A stretch of DNA of 64,000 nt. Source: a bacterium. Lineage in GTDB: Bacteria > Gemmatimonadota > Gemmatimonadetes > Gemmatimonadales > Gemmatimonadaceae. Of the stretch, positions 9,073 through 16,528 are shown one piece after another. The notes under the pieces were generated by a model that was given only the letters and a program-made list of their open reading frames with translations, had not been told where the DNA came from and did not search any database. The stretch is from positions 1-64,000 of the forward strand of contig JAIXTI010000197.1 of the NCBI GenBank assembly GCA_027484025.1, given 5' to 3'. The translations under genes and the position numbers were made by a program. The number at the start of each line of letters is the position of its first letter. The stretch's first letter is position 1.

Positions 9073-9864
9073 ATGCTGACCGCCACGGTCACCAGCATCG
9101 GTCGTGTCACACGACGCGTATTCGAACCGGTGGGAACGGGCGCGCGCTTCACCGCCGACGTGCTGCGCTCGCTGCGTGATGTGCGCAGCTGGTTGCCGGA
9201 GCTCTCCACGCACGCGCGTATCCTTGGCGTGGAGTCGTTGCCGATTGGTGTGTTCATCGCGCTCTTCACCGGCATCGTGCTCGCGCTGCTGGCGAGTTAC
9301 AGTGTGGGCGACATCGTACCGCCGTACTTCGTGGGGACGCTCGTGCAGAAGACCGTCACGCTCGAACTGGCGCCGGTACTTACCGGGCTCGCACTCGCCG
9401 GACGCGTGGGCGCCAACATCGCCGCCGAACTTGGCACCATGCGTGTCACCGAACAGATCGATGCGCTCGAAACACTCACTTTCGACCCCATGAGCTATCT
9501 CGTCGTGCCGCGCGTGGTGGCATCGGCGGCGATGTTTCCGATCGTCGTGGGAACGGCGATGCTCGTGGGCATGGTATCGGGGTGGGGCGCATCCAACTTG
9601 CTCCTCGACATCAGCACGCCGCAGTTTCTCAAAGGCGTTCGCATTTTTTTCACCACCTTCGACGTGCAGTATGGGCTCGTCAAGTCGGCGAGCTTCGGTG
9701 CGGCCGTTGCGCTCATTGGTTGTCGCGCCGGCCTCACCACCTCTGGCGGCGCACAAGGTGTTGGACGCAGTGCCACACGCGCCGTCGTGATTTCGGCCGT
9801 CATGATTCTCGTGCTCGACGCGTTCTGGGCCGTGGTGTGGCTTACCAACCGTACGCTCAAATGA
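9073..9864 (+). CDS. mlaE: MlaE-family ABC transporter permease
   Basis: 263 aa, the usual MlaE length. The long amphipathic N-terminus is followed by membrane segments starting near residue 55 ('PIGVFIALFTGIVLALLASY'). The family-typical coupling motif is 'ELGTMRVTEQIDALETL', and 'FGAAVALIGCRAGLTTSGGA' lies near the C-terminus. MlaE permeases move phospholipids between membranes with an MlaF ATPase and MlaD MCE protein. The MCE gene follows 46 bp downstream, but no ATPase gene lies between or beside them, which is unusual for this cluster. An ATPase encoded elsewhere must be used if the transporter is active. Confidence 0.92.
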   Translation: MLTATVTSIGRVTRRVFEPVGTGARFTADVLRSLRDVRSWLPELSTHARILGVESLPIGVFIALFTGIVLALLASYSVGDIVPPYFVGTLVQKTVTLELAPVLTGLALAGRVGANIAAELGTMRVTEQIDALETLTFDPMSYLVVPRVVASAAMFPIVVGTAMLVGMVSGWGASNLLLDISTPQFLKGVRIFFTTFDVQYGLVKSASFGAAVALIGCRAGLTTSGGAQGVGRSATRAVVISAVMILVLDAFWAVVWLTNRTLK

Positions 9865-9910
9865 TGTACGCCTCCTCGTTCTTTCTTCACGCCGTCTCCG
9901 GCTGACCGTC

Positions 9911-10924
9911 ATGACGACTTCCAAACGTACCAGCGACTTCGTAGTCGGCATTACCGTCATCGTCGTCACCGCCGCCATTATCGCAGCCACGCTGTGGCTC
10001 AATCGCGCCGACCTTGGCGGACGCACGCGCCATCTCACCGTGCGCGCACGCGATGTCGGTGGCGTGGCCCTCGGCAATCCCGTCGTCATTCGCGGTGTGC
10101 GGGCCGGACGCGTCGAAGGCATTGCGTTGGGCGACAACAACTGGGTCGTTCTCAAGCTCGGCCTCGATCGCGGCGTCGAGCTCCCCGCCGATCCGGTCGT
10201 ATTGCTCGCCGCGTCCACACTCTTTGGCGAATGGCAGGCGACGGTCATGAGCCGCGATGGCGTCCCTGCCGACCGCGAGCTGCGCGCCGCCATTGAGGAA
10301 GCGCGCAGCAGCAGTGATACACTCGCCGGCGCGGTGCTCCCCGATATCGCCCAACTCACCGCTGTCGCCGGACGCATCAGCGGTGACGTGGCCAAAGTCG
10401 CCGAACGCGTACAAGTCGCCTTCGATGATCAGGCGGCGCGCGAGCTGCGACTCAGCATCCGCAACTTTGCGCAGCTCTCCACCGAGCTCGCGCAGTCGGT
10501 CAATACGCAGTCGAAGAATCTCGATCGCATCAGCAGCAACGTGCAGACCGGACTCGCCAGCATCAACGACGCAGCCGCCAAACTCAATGCATTCTCAGCG
10601 CGTGTCGACTCGGCCACAGATCGCGGCGAATTGCAGACGATCGTGACGAATTCGCAGACGGCGGCCCGAGAGCTCGTCGAAGCCACACGCAATCTGCGCG
10701 AGCTCACCGATCGACTCGACAAAACGGAAGGCAATCTCGCGCGCGTGGTCTCACGCGCCGACTCGGTACTGGCCAAAGCCAACGGTCGCACCGGGACACT
10801 GGGGCTGATGATCAACGACCCCGCGCTCTATCAGCAGAGTGACACGCTGGTCCGCGAACTCCGCGCGCTGTTGGCAGACGTGAAGAAGAATCCGAAGCGG
10901 TACATCAACCTGCGCGTTTTCTAA
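9911..10924 (+). CDS. mlaD: MlaD/MCE-domain lipid-binding protein
   Basis: 337 aa. One N-terminal membrane helix (residues about 10-30, 'VVGITVIVVTAAIIAATLWL') anchors the protein, with the MCE domain outside (about 35-115: 'VRARDVGGVALGNPVVIRGV', 'RAGRVEGIAL', 'STLFGEWQA'). A long helical region to the end has heptad-like spacing ('LSIRNFAQLSTELAQSVNTQ'), as in MCE proteins that form hexameric tunnels. It probably passes lipids to or from MlaE, encoded just upstream. Its TAA is followed immediately by the palindromic repeat element at 10928. Confidence 0.9.
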   Translation: MTTSKRTSDFVVGITVIVVTAAIIAATLWLNRADLGGRTRHLTVRARDVGGVALGNPVVIRGVRAGRVEGIALGDNNWVVLKLGLDRGVELPADPVVLLAASTLFGEWQATVMSRDGVPADRELRAAIEEARSSSDTLAGAVLPDIAQLTAVAGRISGDVAKVAERVQVAFDDQAARELRLSIRNFAQLSTELAQSVNTQSKNLDRISSNVQTGLASINDAAAKLNAFSARVDSATDRGELQTIVTNSQTAARELVEATRNLRELTDRLDKTEGNLARVVSRADSVLAKANGRTGTLGLMINDPALYQQSDTLVRELRALLADVKKNPKRYINLRVF

Positions 10925-10927
10925 TTG

Positions 10928-11162
10928 AACAACGGTTGTTTGGTCCGGCGACTTACTGACCACGGTACTAGCCCTCAGGGGGAAGAAAGCAAGAGCACAG
11001 GATAGAGCGCGGTTGCGTGAACCAACACCGAAACCGCAGTTCGGTGTGGACGGCACCGCGCTTTATCCTGTGCTCTTGCCTTCTTTCCCCTGAGGGCTAG
11101 TGCCGTCGGCCAGTAAACCGCCGGACCAACCAACCGTAGTTCCGGACCAACCAACCGTAGTT
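10928..11162. repeat. Dispersed palindromic element, copy A, with 21-bp tandem repeat
   Basis: Fills the gap between convergent mlaD and usp. Outer inverted repeats start AACAACGGTTGTTTGGTCCGG on the left and recur as the reverse complement near 11121-11141. Inside, roughly 65-bp arms share ACTAGCCCTCAGGGG and CAAGAGCACAGGATA, with a small central hairpin (ACACCGAA/TTCGGTGT). The right end is duplicated as two perfect 21-bp copies (11121-11141 and 11142-11162). A related copy lies at 43916-44130. It has no coding capacity. The layout fits a MITE- or REP-like element, and the transcript could act as a two-way terminator. Confidence 0.8.
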
Positions 11163-12082
11163 CACTTCCCCGGAACCGCCAGCACCCCCACCCTCGCCGT
11201 CCGCAGTACCCGCGTCGCGACGGACCCCACCACCAGGCGCTCGATGAACGAGTGGCGCTGCGTCCCGACGGCAATGAGATCGGCATTCGACTGCTGCGCA
11301 TACGCCAGCAACGCCGGCGCGGGATCGCCGCGCACTGTCACCGTCTCGACCGTCACGCCGTCAGGCGCGTCGAGCTGCGACCCCACTTGCTCGAACAGCG
11401 GCGGTAACGTGCGGCCATAGTCCGCATCCCAGGCCTGCCAATCGGCGCTCGGGTGCTCAAAGCGCGGGCGCACGTGCACGAGCGTCAGGCGGCCGCCCTG
11501 CATGAGCAGACGCAGCGCGAGATGCGCCGCATGAATGCTCGCCTGACTGAAGTCGAGACCGACCACCGCGTGGGTGGGCGGCGCCGGAAAGTTCGGGCCG
11601 ACGGCAAGAATCGGGACGTGCGATTCGCGCAACGTCGACAGCGTCGTTTCGGTCCCGAACAGCCGGTCGAGCGGATTGTGTCGCCCAATGCCCATGACGA
11701 TCAGCGACGCACCACGATGCTCGGCTTCCGTGGCGATCATCCGCGGCGGTGACCCCACGAGCACCGAGATCGGCCAGCGCGGATCACCGGCCGCCGAGAT
11801 GTTCACCGAACGCTGCAAGTCTTCCAGCATTGTCGCCCGTCGTGCCTCGTCGAGTTCCGCTGGCACCGGGAGCACATCCATTCCTGCCGCAACGCCGGGC
11901 ATCGGCTCACAGACGCCAATGACCTCCAGCGCCCCGCCGAACGCCGACGCGGCCAGTCGAGCCGCCGTAAAGAGCGCCTCGTGCGAGAACGCCGAGCCAT
12001 CGCTGGCCACGAGAATGGGCCCGCCAATGGCCAACGAAGTGGGAGAGGGTGACGACACGGGAAGTAGAGCAGTGGCGGACAT
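11162..12082 (-). CDS. Tandem-domain universal stress protein
   Basis: About 306 aa with two UspA-like folds: residues about 20-155 ('GGPILVASDGSAFSHEALFT', 'SLIVMGIGRHNPLDRLFGT') and 165-306 ('HAVVGLDFSQASIHAAHLAL', 'IAVGTQRHSFIERLVVGSVA'). The ATP-binding signature is degenerate: in domain 2 the usual second glycine is replaced in 'GTQRH'. The ATG at 12082 has a good ribosome site (GGAGG, 6 bases before); an upstream ATG at 12157 lacks one. The stop touches the repeat element. Usp proteins help survival under stress, but no specific trigger can be read here. The 245 bp upstream shows no other gene. Confidence 0.9.
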   Translation of the reverse strand: MSATALLPVSSPSPTSLAIGGPILVASDGSAFSHEALFTAARLAASAFGGALEVIGVCEPMPGVAAGMDVLPVPAELDEARRATMLEDLQRSVNISAAGDPRWPISVLVGSPPRMIATEAEHRGASLIVMGIGRHNPLDRLFGTETTLSTLRESHVPILAVGPNFPAPPTHAVVGLDFSQASIHAAHLALRLLMQGGRLTLVHVRPRFEHPSADWQAWDADYGRTLPPLFEQVGSQLDAPDGVTVETVTVRGDPAPALLAYAQQSNADLIAVGTQRHSFIERLVVGSVATRVLRTARVGVLAVPGK

Positions 12083-12327
12083 GGACGACCTCCGGGCGTA
12101 ACACGCCTGGGTGGCTCGTGTCGACGCGACCGGAGTGCATCCCCGGAAAAGGCACATCGCGCGACACAGAAAGAGGGTCGCACATTGCCGCCAATCACTC
12201 TATCGGGGAGGACTCCCGTGAGAGTCAGGGAATCCCGCACATCAGCATGCGGTACGCGCGAGTTTTCCACGGCTTTCCATAAATCGGCATTTCGAAGCGG
12301 GTCCGTTGAACCGATCTATCGTAGAAG

Positions 12328-13692
12328 CTACAGCGCCCACCGCAGCATATACGCCACACGATCCGCGAGGCGATGACCAAGGGAACGCGTCGCCCACGCA
12401 TCACGCGTGATCTCTATGCTCCCCTCGAGGTCCGATTTGTACGACTGCTCGAGCGCCGCACCACACGCGTCATCGAAGAGCAGCACGTTGCATTCCGCAT
12501 TCAACCAGAACGAGCGGAAGTCGAGATTCGACGAGCCTACCAGGCTGGCATAGCCGTCCACGACCAGGGTTTTGGCGTGCAGTGTGGCCCGCTGATACTC
12601 GTAGACCCGCACGCCACCATCGAGCAACCGCTGATACGCGCCGTGCGCGGCATGGCGCACCAGCGGGACATCGGCGCGATCGCCGGGCACGAGAATGCGC
12701 ACGTCCACGCCGCGCTGCGCCGCCGACACCAACAGGCGCAGGGCACGTGCGGGGGGCGCAAAGTAGGGCGTCGTAATCCACAACCGCTCACGCGCCGCCA
12801 CCGCGAGTGCCACCAACACAGTCAGCATCTCGCGCTGCCCACGACCGGGACGCGGATCGAGCACCAGCACCGCGGGACTCTCATCACCAGCTTGTTCCGC
12901 ATTGCGCCGGACGCGGCGACCACGGCGGCGATCGCGACGTTTGCCCACCCGTTGCTGCCACGCCGATTGCAATCGTGCCTGCAACGCGCGCACCGCCGCC
13001 GGCGACGAGTGCAGCAACCGTTCGGCGAACGCCGGCGTATGCACCCGTCCCTCGGCCCAGCTCACATACTCGAGCCCCGGCAGTACCGGGCCGCGCGCAC
13101 GATCCCACCCTTCGGCGAATACGGCCGCGAGTTCACCAGCCACCGAGCCACGTACTTCGATGAACGTGTCGCGCCACGCGTCATGGCGACTCCTGATGCT
13201 CGACCCATACTCTTCGCCAATGTTCATGCCGCCGGTAAAGGCGATCGTTCTATCGCACACCAGCAACTTGCGATGATCACGACGCAGGGCGTCGAGCGGA
13301 TGATGCCAGAGCCGGTGAAAATGACGGACCGTCACGCCGCCCTGTTCGAGCGTCGTCCAGAAGTCGTCGTCGGTGGCGAGCGACCCAACGGCATCGGCCA
13401 ATACGTACACCCGCACCCCGCGCAACGCGGCATCGATGAGCGCTGTCTGCACCGAGACGCCCAAACGGTCATCGCGCAGTATGTACGTTTCGAGCAACAC
13501 CTCGACCCGCGCGTCGCCAATGGCGCGCAACATGCGCGCAAACGCCGCTTCGCCATCGGGGAGGAGCTGCACGGGCGGGCACACGTGCAGCGGTCCGCCA
13601 TCGACCTGCTGCACGAAGGCCCGGAAGGCGGGGTCGCGCACGCCATCTCCCAGACGGCGGACCGCGCCAAGCGCACGCCGGAGACTCGTCAT
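12328..13692 (-). CDS. cls: Cardiolipin synthase-like phospholipase D protein
   Basis: 454 aa with two HKD motifs: 'DHRKLLVCDRTIAFTGGMN' near residue 140 and 'LHAKTLVVDGYASLVGSSN' near 365, so both halves of the active site are present. This is the layout of bacterial cardiolipin synthases, which join two phosphatidylglycerols. The usual N-terminal membrane helices are absent, so the enzyme resembles the shorter ClsB type and may be peripheral. A basic stretch ('RVGKRRDRRRGRRVRR') sits between the halves. It lies 22 bp downstream of the esterase gene on the same strand and may be read with it. Confidence 0.88.
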   Translation of the reverse strand: MTSLRRALGAVRRLGDGVRDPAFRAFVQQVDGGPLHVCPPVQLLPDGEAAFARMLRAIGDARVEVLLETYILRDDRLGVSVQTALIDAALRGVRVYVLADAVGSLATDDDFWTTLEQGGVTVRHFHRLWHHPLDALRRDHRKLLVCDRTIAFTGGMNIGEEYGSSIRSRHDAWRDTFIEVRGSVAGELAAVFAEGWDRARGPVLPGLEYVSWAEGRVHTPAFAERLLHSSPAAVRALQARLQSAWQQRVGKRRDRRRGRRVRRNAEQAGDESPAVLVLDPRPGRGQREMLTVLVALAVAARERLWITTPYFAPPARALRLLVSAAQRGVDVRILVPGDRADVPLVRHAAHGAYQRLLDGGVRVYEYQRATLHAKTLVVDGYASLVGSSNLDFRSFWLNAECNVLLFDDACGAALEQSYKSDLEGSIEITRDAWATRSLGHRLADRVAYMLRWAL

Positions 13693-13714
13693 GGAGTCAC
13701 TCGGCGTGCTCCAC

Positions 13715-14557
13715 TCATTTGCGCGTGGGGGTTGGCTGCATCACAAGAAATGTGCGGGCATAACGATGACCGATTTCGCGAACGGATGGCGTGTCGTAGT
13801 GCGTGGTATCACCGCGATGCTTGAGCCCGTCGGTACGCACGAACGCCGCGCCCGGCGTCGTACGCGCCACCACCTGATGCAAACTATCCACCCGCGTACG
13901 ATACGGCGTCCACGGCTTTTCTGCGAAACGGCCCATCTGGCCAATCAGGAACGGTACGTCCGGCGCATTGAGATCGCGACGCAGATTGGCGATCACGTCA
14001 CGCATCCGCTGTTCGTAGTCGGCGGGACCAGACGCATTGCTGTCCGTCTCCCCCTGCAACCATAGAATGCCGGCGAGTCGCCCCGAGGCCAGCGCGGCCC
14101 TGGCGCGCGCCACGGCCTCGTCGTACGGATGCGTCTTGGTGGGAGCATCCAGGGCGCCCGGTGCCCACGAACGAATGGACGAGCCTCCCACCGCGGCCGG
14201 TATGAGCCCGATCTCCGCCGTGGTCCACGCGGTCGCGATGTCCACACCGAACGCGCGGCCTGGGCCGACACCCACCACCTTCGGCTTGTCGAAATGCATG
14301 GGCTCGCGCGCTGGCACCCACGCGTTGGCCGCATCGAGCATGTACACGCGCGGCACCGCCACGCTGTCCTGCATTTCGACCGTACCGCGGCCCGCCATGT
14401 TCGACTGACCCACGAGCAGGAACAGCTCGAGATTGCGCGGTGCCGTGCGCGCGCTACCCTGTGCTACGGCACGCACACCGGGCAGGGCAAGTGCCGACAG
14501 GATGAACGTCGCCGCAGCGGCGAGCCGACGGTGTGAAACTGCACGTATCGTGTTCAT
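13715..14557 (-). CDS. Secreted sialate O-acetylesterase-like (CE6-type) esterase
   Basis: About 280 aa. Signal peptide (HRRLAAAATFILSALALPGV) ending near VAQG. The SGNH/CE6 blocks are 'ELFLLVGQSNMAGRG' with the catalytic serine, 'PAAVGGSSIRSW', 'GILWLQGETDSNA', and a C-terminal histidine in 'HYDTPSVREIGHRYA'. CE6 enzymes remove acetyl groups from plant polysaccharides such as acetyl-xylan. The ATG at 14557 overlaps the stop of uxuA (ATGA), placing it in the uronate operon. It would deacetylate the imported or surface glycan so that the GH2 enzymes can act; the exact substrate is inferred. Confidence 0.85.
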   Translation of the reverse strand: MNTIRAVSHRRLAAAATFILSALALPGVRAVAQGSARTAPRNLELFLLVGQSNMAGRGTVEMQDSVAVPRVYMLDAANAWVPAREPMHFDKPKVVGVGPGRAFGVDIATAWTTAEIGLIPAAVGGSSIRSWAPGALDAPTKTHPYDEAVARARAALASGRLAGILWLQGETDSNASGPADYEQRMRDVIANLRRDLNAPDVPFLIGQMGRFAEKPWTPYRTRVDSLHQVVARTTPGAAFVRTDGLKHRGDTTHYDTPSVREIGHRYARTFLVMQPTPTRK

Positions 14558-15603
14558 CGCTGCACTCCCTCCCACAGTCCTTGCAGGTACATCGCGCCCA
14601 ATGCGCGATCGTACAACCCATACCCCGCACGTCCCTCTTCGCCCCAGATCATGCGGCCATGATCCGGGCGCATCGAGCCGGTATAGCCGTGACGTGCCAG
14701 GGCCGCCAACACGCCACGCATGTTCACATCACCGTGCGCACTCGGGTGCGGCACCTCATCGAAAATGCGCGCGCCGAGCACGTCGCTGCGACGCTTCACG
14801 TTGCGGCAGTGCATGAAGTGAATGCGCTGCTGCGCGGCGAACTCGTCGACCATGGCCGGCAGATCGTTCTCTGCGAGCACGCCCAGCGATCCGGTGCAGA
14901 AGGTAAGGCCATTGGCGGGATGATCTACGAGTGACAGGAAACGACGCAGGGCGTGCACGTCGGTAATGACACGCGGCAATCCGAAGATCGACCAGGGTGG
15001 ATCGTCCGGATGGATGGCCAGCTTCACGTTGACCGACGCGGCAACCGGCACCACGCGCTCGAGGAAGTACGCGAGGTTCTCCCAGAGCCCTTCGGCGTCG
15101 ACGGTGCGCCACTGGGCGAGCAGCGCGCCCAGCGTATCGGCGTCGTAGGCCATGCTCCATCCCGGCAGCTCACCGGTGCCGCGACTCAGGTCGAAGCGCG
15201 ACATCGCCTCGTCACTGTACGTGAGCGTCGTGGAGCCGTCGGGCATGGGATGCGCGAGATCGGTGCGCATCCAGTCGAAGATGGGCATGAAGTTGTAGCA
15301 CACAACCGGCACGCCCGCCGCGCCCACCTGGCGCAAACTTTCGCACCACGCGTCGATGTAGCGATCACGATCGGGGGCACCAAGCTTGATGTGCTCGTGC
15401 ACCGGAATGCTTTCGACGACTTGCAGCGACAGTCCCGCGTTGTCGATGGCATCGGTGAGGCGCGCCACCGAATCGCGCGTCCACGCGTCGCCTACCGGCA
15501 CATCGTACACGGCACTCACGATGCCATGCACGCCGGGAATCTGTCTGATGTGTGCGAGCGGCACTCGGTCGGCCGGCCCGTACCAACGGAACGTCATCTT
15601 CAT
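14554..15603 (-). CDS. uxuA: Mannonate dehydratase
   Basis: About 349 aa. Converts D-mannonate to 2-keto-3-deoxygluconate in the glucuronate branch. Family motifs: 'MTFRWYGPADRVPLAHIRQI' at the N-terminus, 'YNFMPIFDWMRTDL', 'LAIHPDDPPW' and 'CTGSLG', then 'FMHCRNVK' and 'SMRPDHGRMIWGE' with metal-binding His and Asp residues. I chose the ATG at 15603, preceded by AGGATCG; the frame upstream overlaps uxuB and is not conserved in character. It lies 61 bp after uxuB, and its stop overlaps the esterase start. Confidence 0.95.
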   Translation of the reverse strand: MKMTFRWYGPADRVPLAHIRQIPGVHGIVSAVYDVPVGDAWTRDSVARLTDAIDNAGLSLQVVESIPVHEHIKLGAPDRDRYIDAWCESLRQVGAAGVPVVCYNFMPIFDWMRTDLAHPMPDGSTTLTYSDEAMSRFDLSRGTGELPGWSMAYDADTLGALLAQWRTVDAEGLWENLAYFLERVVPVAASVNVKLAIHPDDPPWSIFGLPRVITDVHALRRFLSLVDHPANGLTFCTGSLGVLAENDLPAMVDEFAAQQRIHFMHCRNVKRRSDVLGARIFDEVPHPSAHGDVNMRGVLAALARHGYTGSMRPDHGRMIWGEEGRAGYGLYDRALGAMYLQGLWEGVQR

Positions 15604-15664
15604 GCAGCACGATCCTGTGCGGCGCGCATCGGCGCACCGCGGTGTGGAGAGACGTACATGGCGA

Positions 15665-16477
15665 TCAGACTCCGGTAAACGCGGAGAATCCGCCATCGAT
15701 GGGGAGCACCGTGCCTGTCACGAACGACGCAGCATCGCTGCAGAGGAATCGTACCGCCCCGTGGAGCTCTTCGTGACGGCCAAAGCGTCCCATGGGCGTC
15801 TTGGCCAGCACGGCGCGGGCGCGCGGCGTCCACTGGCCCTCGCTGTCCACGAGCACCGCCCGGTTCTGAGCCGCAATGAAGAAGCCGGGCGAAATGGCGT
15901 TCACCCGCAATCCCTCGCCGCAACGCCGCGCGAGGTCCACCGCGAGCCACTTGGTAAAGTTCTCCACCGCCGCCTTCGCCGCCGAGTAACCCATGACGCC
16001 GCTCAGCGCCTGCGTAGCCGCCATGGACGAGATGTTGATGATGCTGCCACGTTTGTTGTCGGCCATGGCGGCACCGAATACCAGCGATGGCAACACCGTG
16101 CCGTGCAGATTGAGACGCAACACTTCATCGAATGCGTCCATGGGCATGTCGAATGGCGGGCCATGGTCGGTCCGCGCACGCGCGACGTTGCCACCGGCGG
16201 CATTCACCAGAATGTCCACGCTTCCCCACGCGGCAAGCACAGCGGCGCGCGCCTGTTCGAGCGCGGGGCGATCGGCGACGTCGGCAATGACGTACATCGC
16301 CTCACCGCCCGCCTCCGTAAGGCGCGACACCATCGCGCGCGCTTCGTCGACACGACGGCCCAAGATGACGACACGCGCACCCGCGGCCGCCAGGGCACTG
16401 GCCATACTGCCACCCAGCACCCCGTATCCACCGGTCACGACCGCAACGCGGCCGCGAATATCAAAAAGATCGGTCAT
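15665..16477 (-). CDS. uxuB: SDR-type fructuronate reductase (D-mannonate oxidoreductase)
   Basis: 270 aa short-chain dehydrogenase. NAD(P)-binding 'VVTGGYGVLGGSMA' at residues 13-26, 'ILVNAAGGN', catalytic Ser in 'INISSMAA', 'YSAAKAAVENFTKW' with Tyr and Lys, and 'AISPGFF'. The insert around 'ARTDHGPPFDMPMDAFDEVL' is typical of the SDR fructuronate reductases found beside uxuA, as in Bacillus yjmF, rather than the MDR-type E. coli UxuB. It would reduce fructuronate to mannonate, the substrate of the next gene's enzyme. The context between a GH2 gene and uxuA is the main reason for this call. Confidence 0.88.
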   Translation of the reverse strand: MTDLFDIRGRVAVVTGGYGVLGGSMASALAAAGARVVILGRRVDEARAMVSRLTEAGGEAMYVIADVADRPALEQARAAVLAAWGSVDILVNAAGGNVARARTDHGPPFDMPMDAFDEVLRLNLHGTVLPSLVFGAAMADNKRGSIINISSMAATQALSGVMGYSAAKAAVENFTKWLAVDLARRCGEGLRVNAISPGFFIAAQNRAVLVDSEGQWTPRARAVLAKTPMGRFGRHEELHGAVRFLCSDAASFVTGTVLPIDGGFSAFTGV

Positions 16478-16528
16478 ACCGTAAAGATCAGATGAAGAGG
16501 TCCGCGCCGCTGCGAACAGCGCCGCGCG

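Noticed and set aside
7677-9179. 500-codon open frame overlapping the MgtC-type gene
   Set aside because: Arginine/glycine-rich shadow in another frame; the 437-aa frame has clear membrane helices and family motifs.
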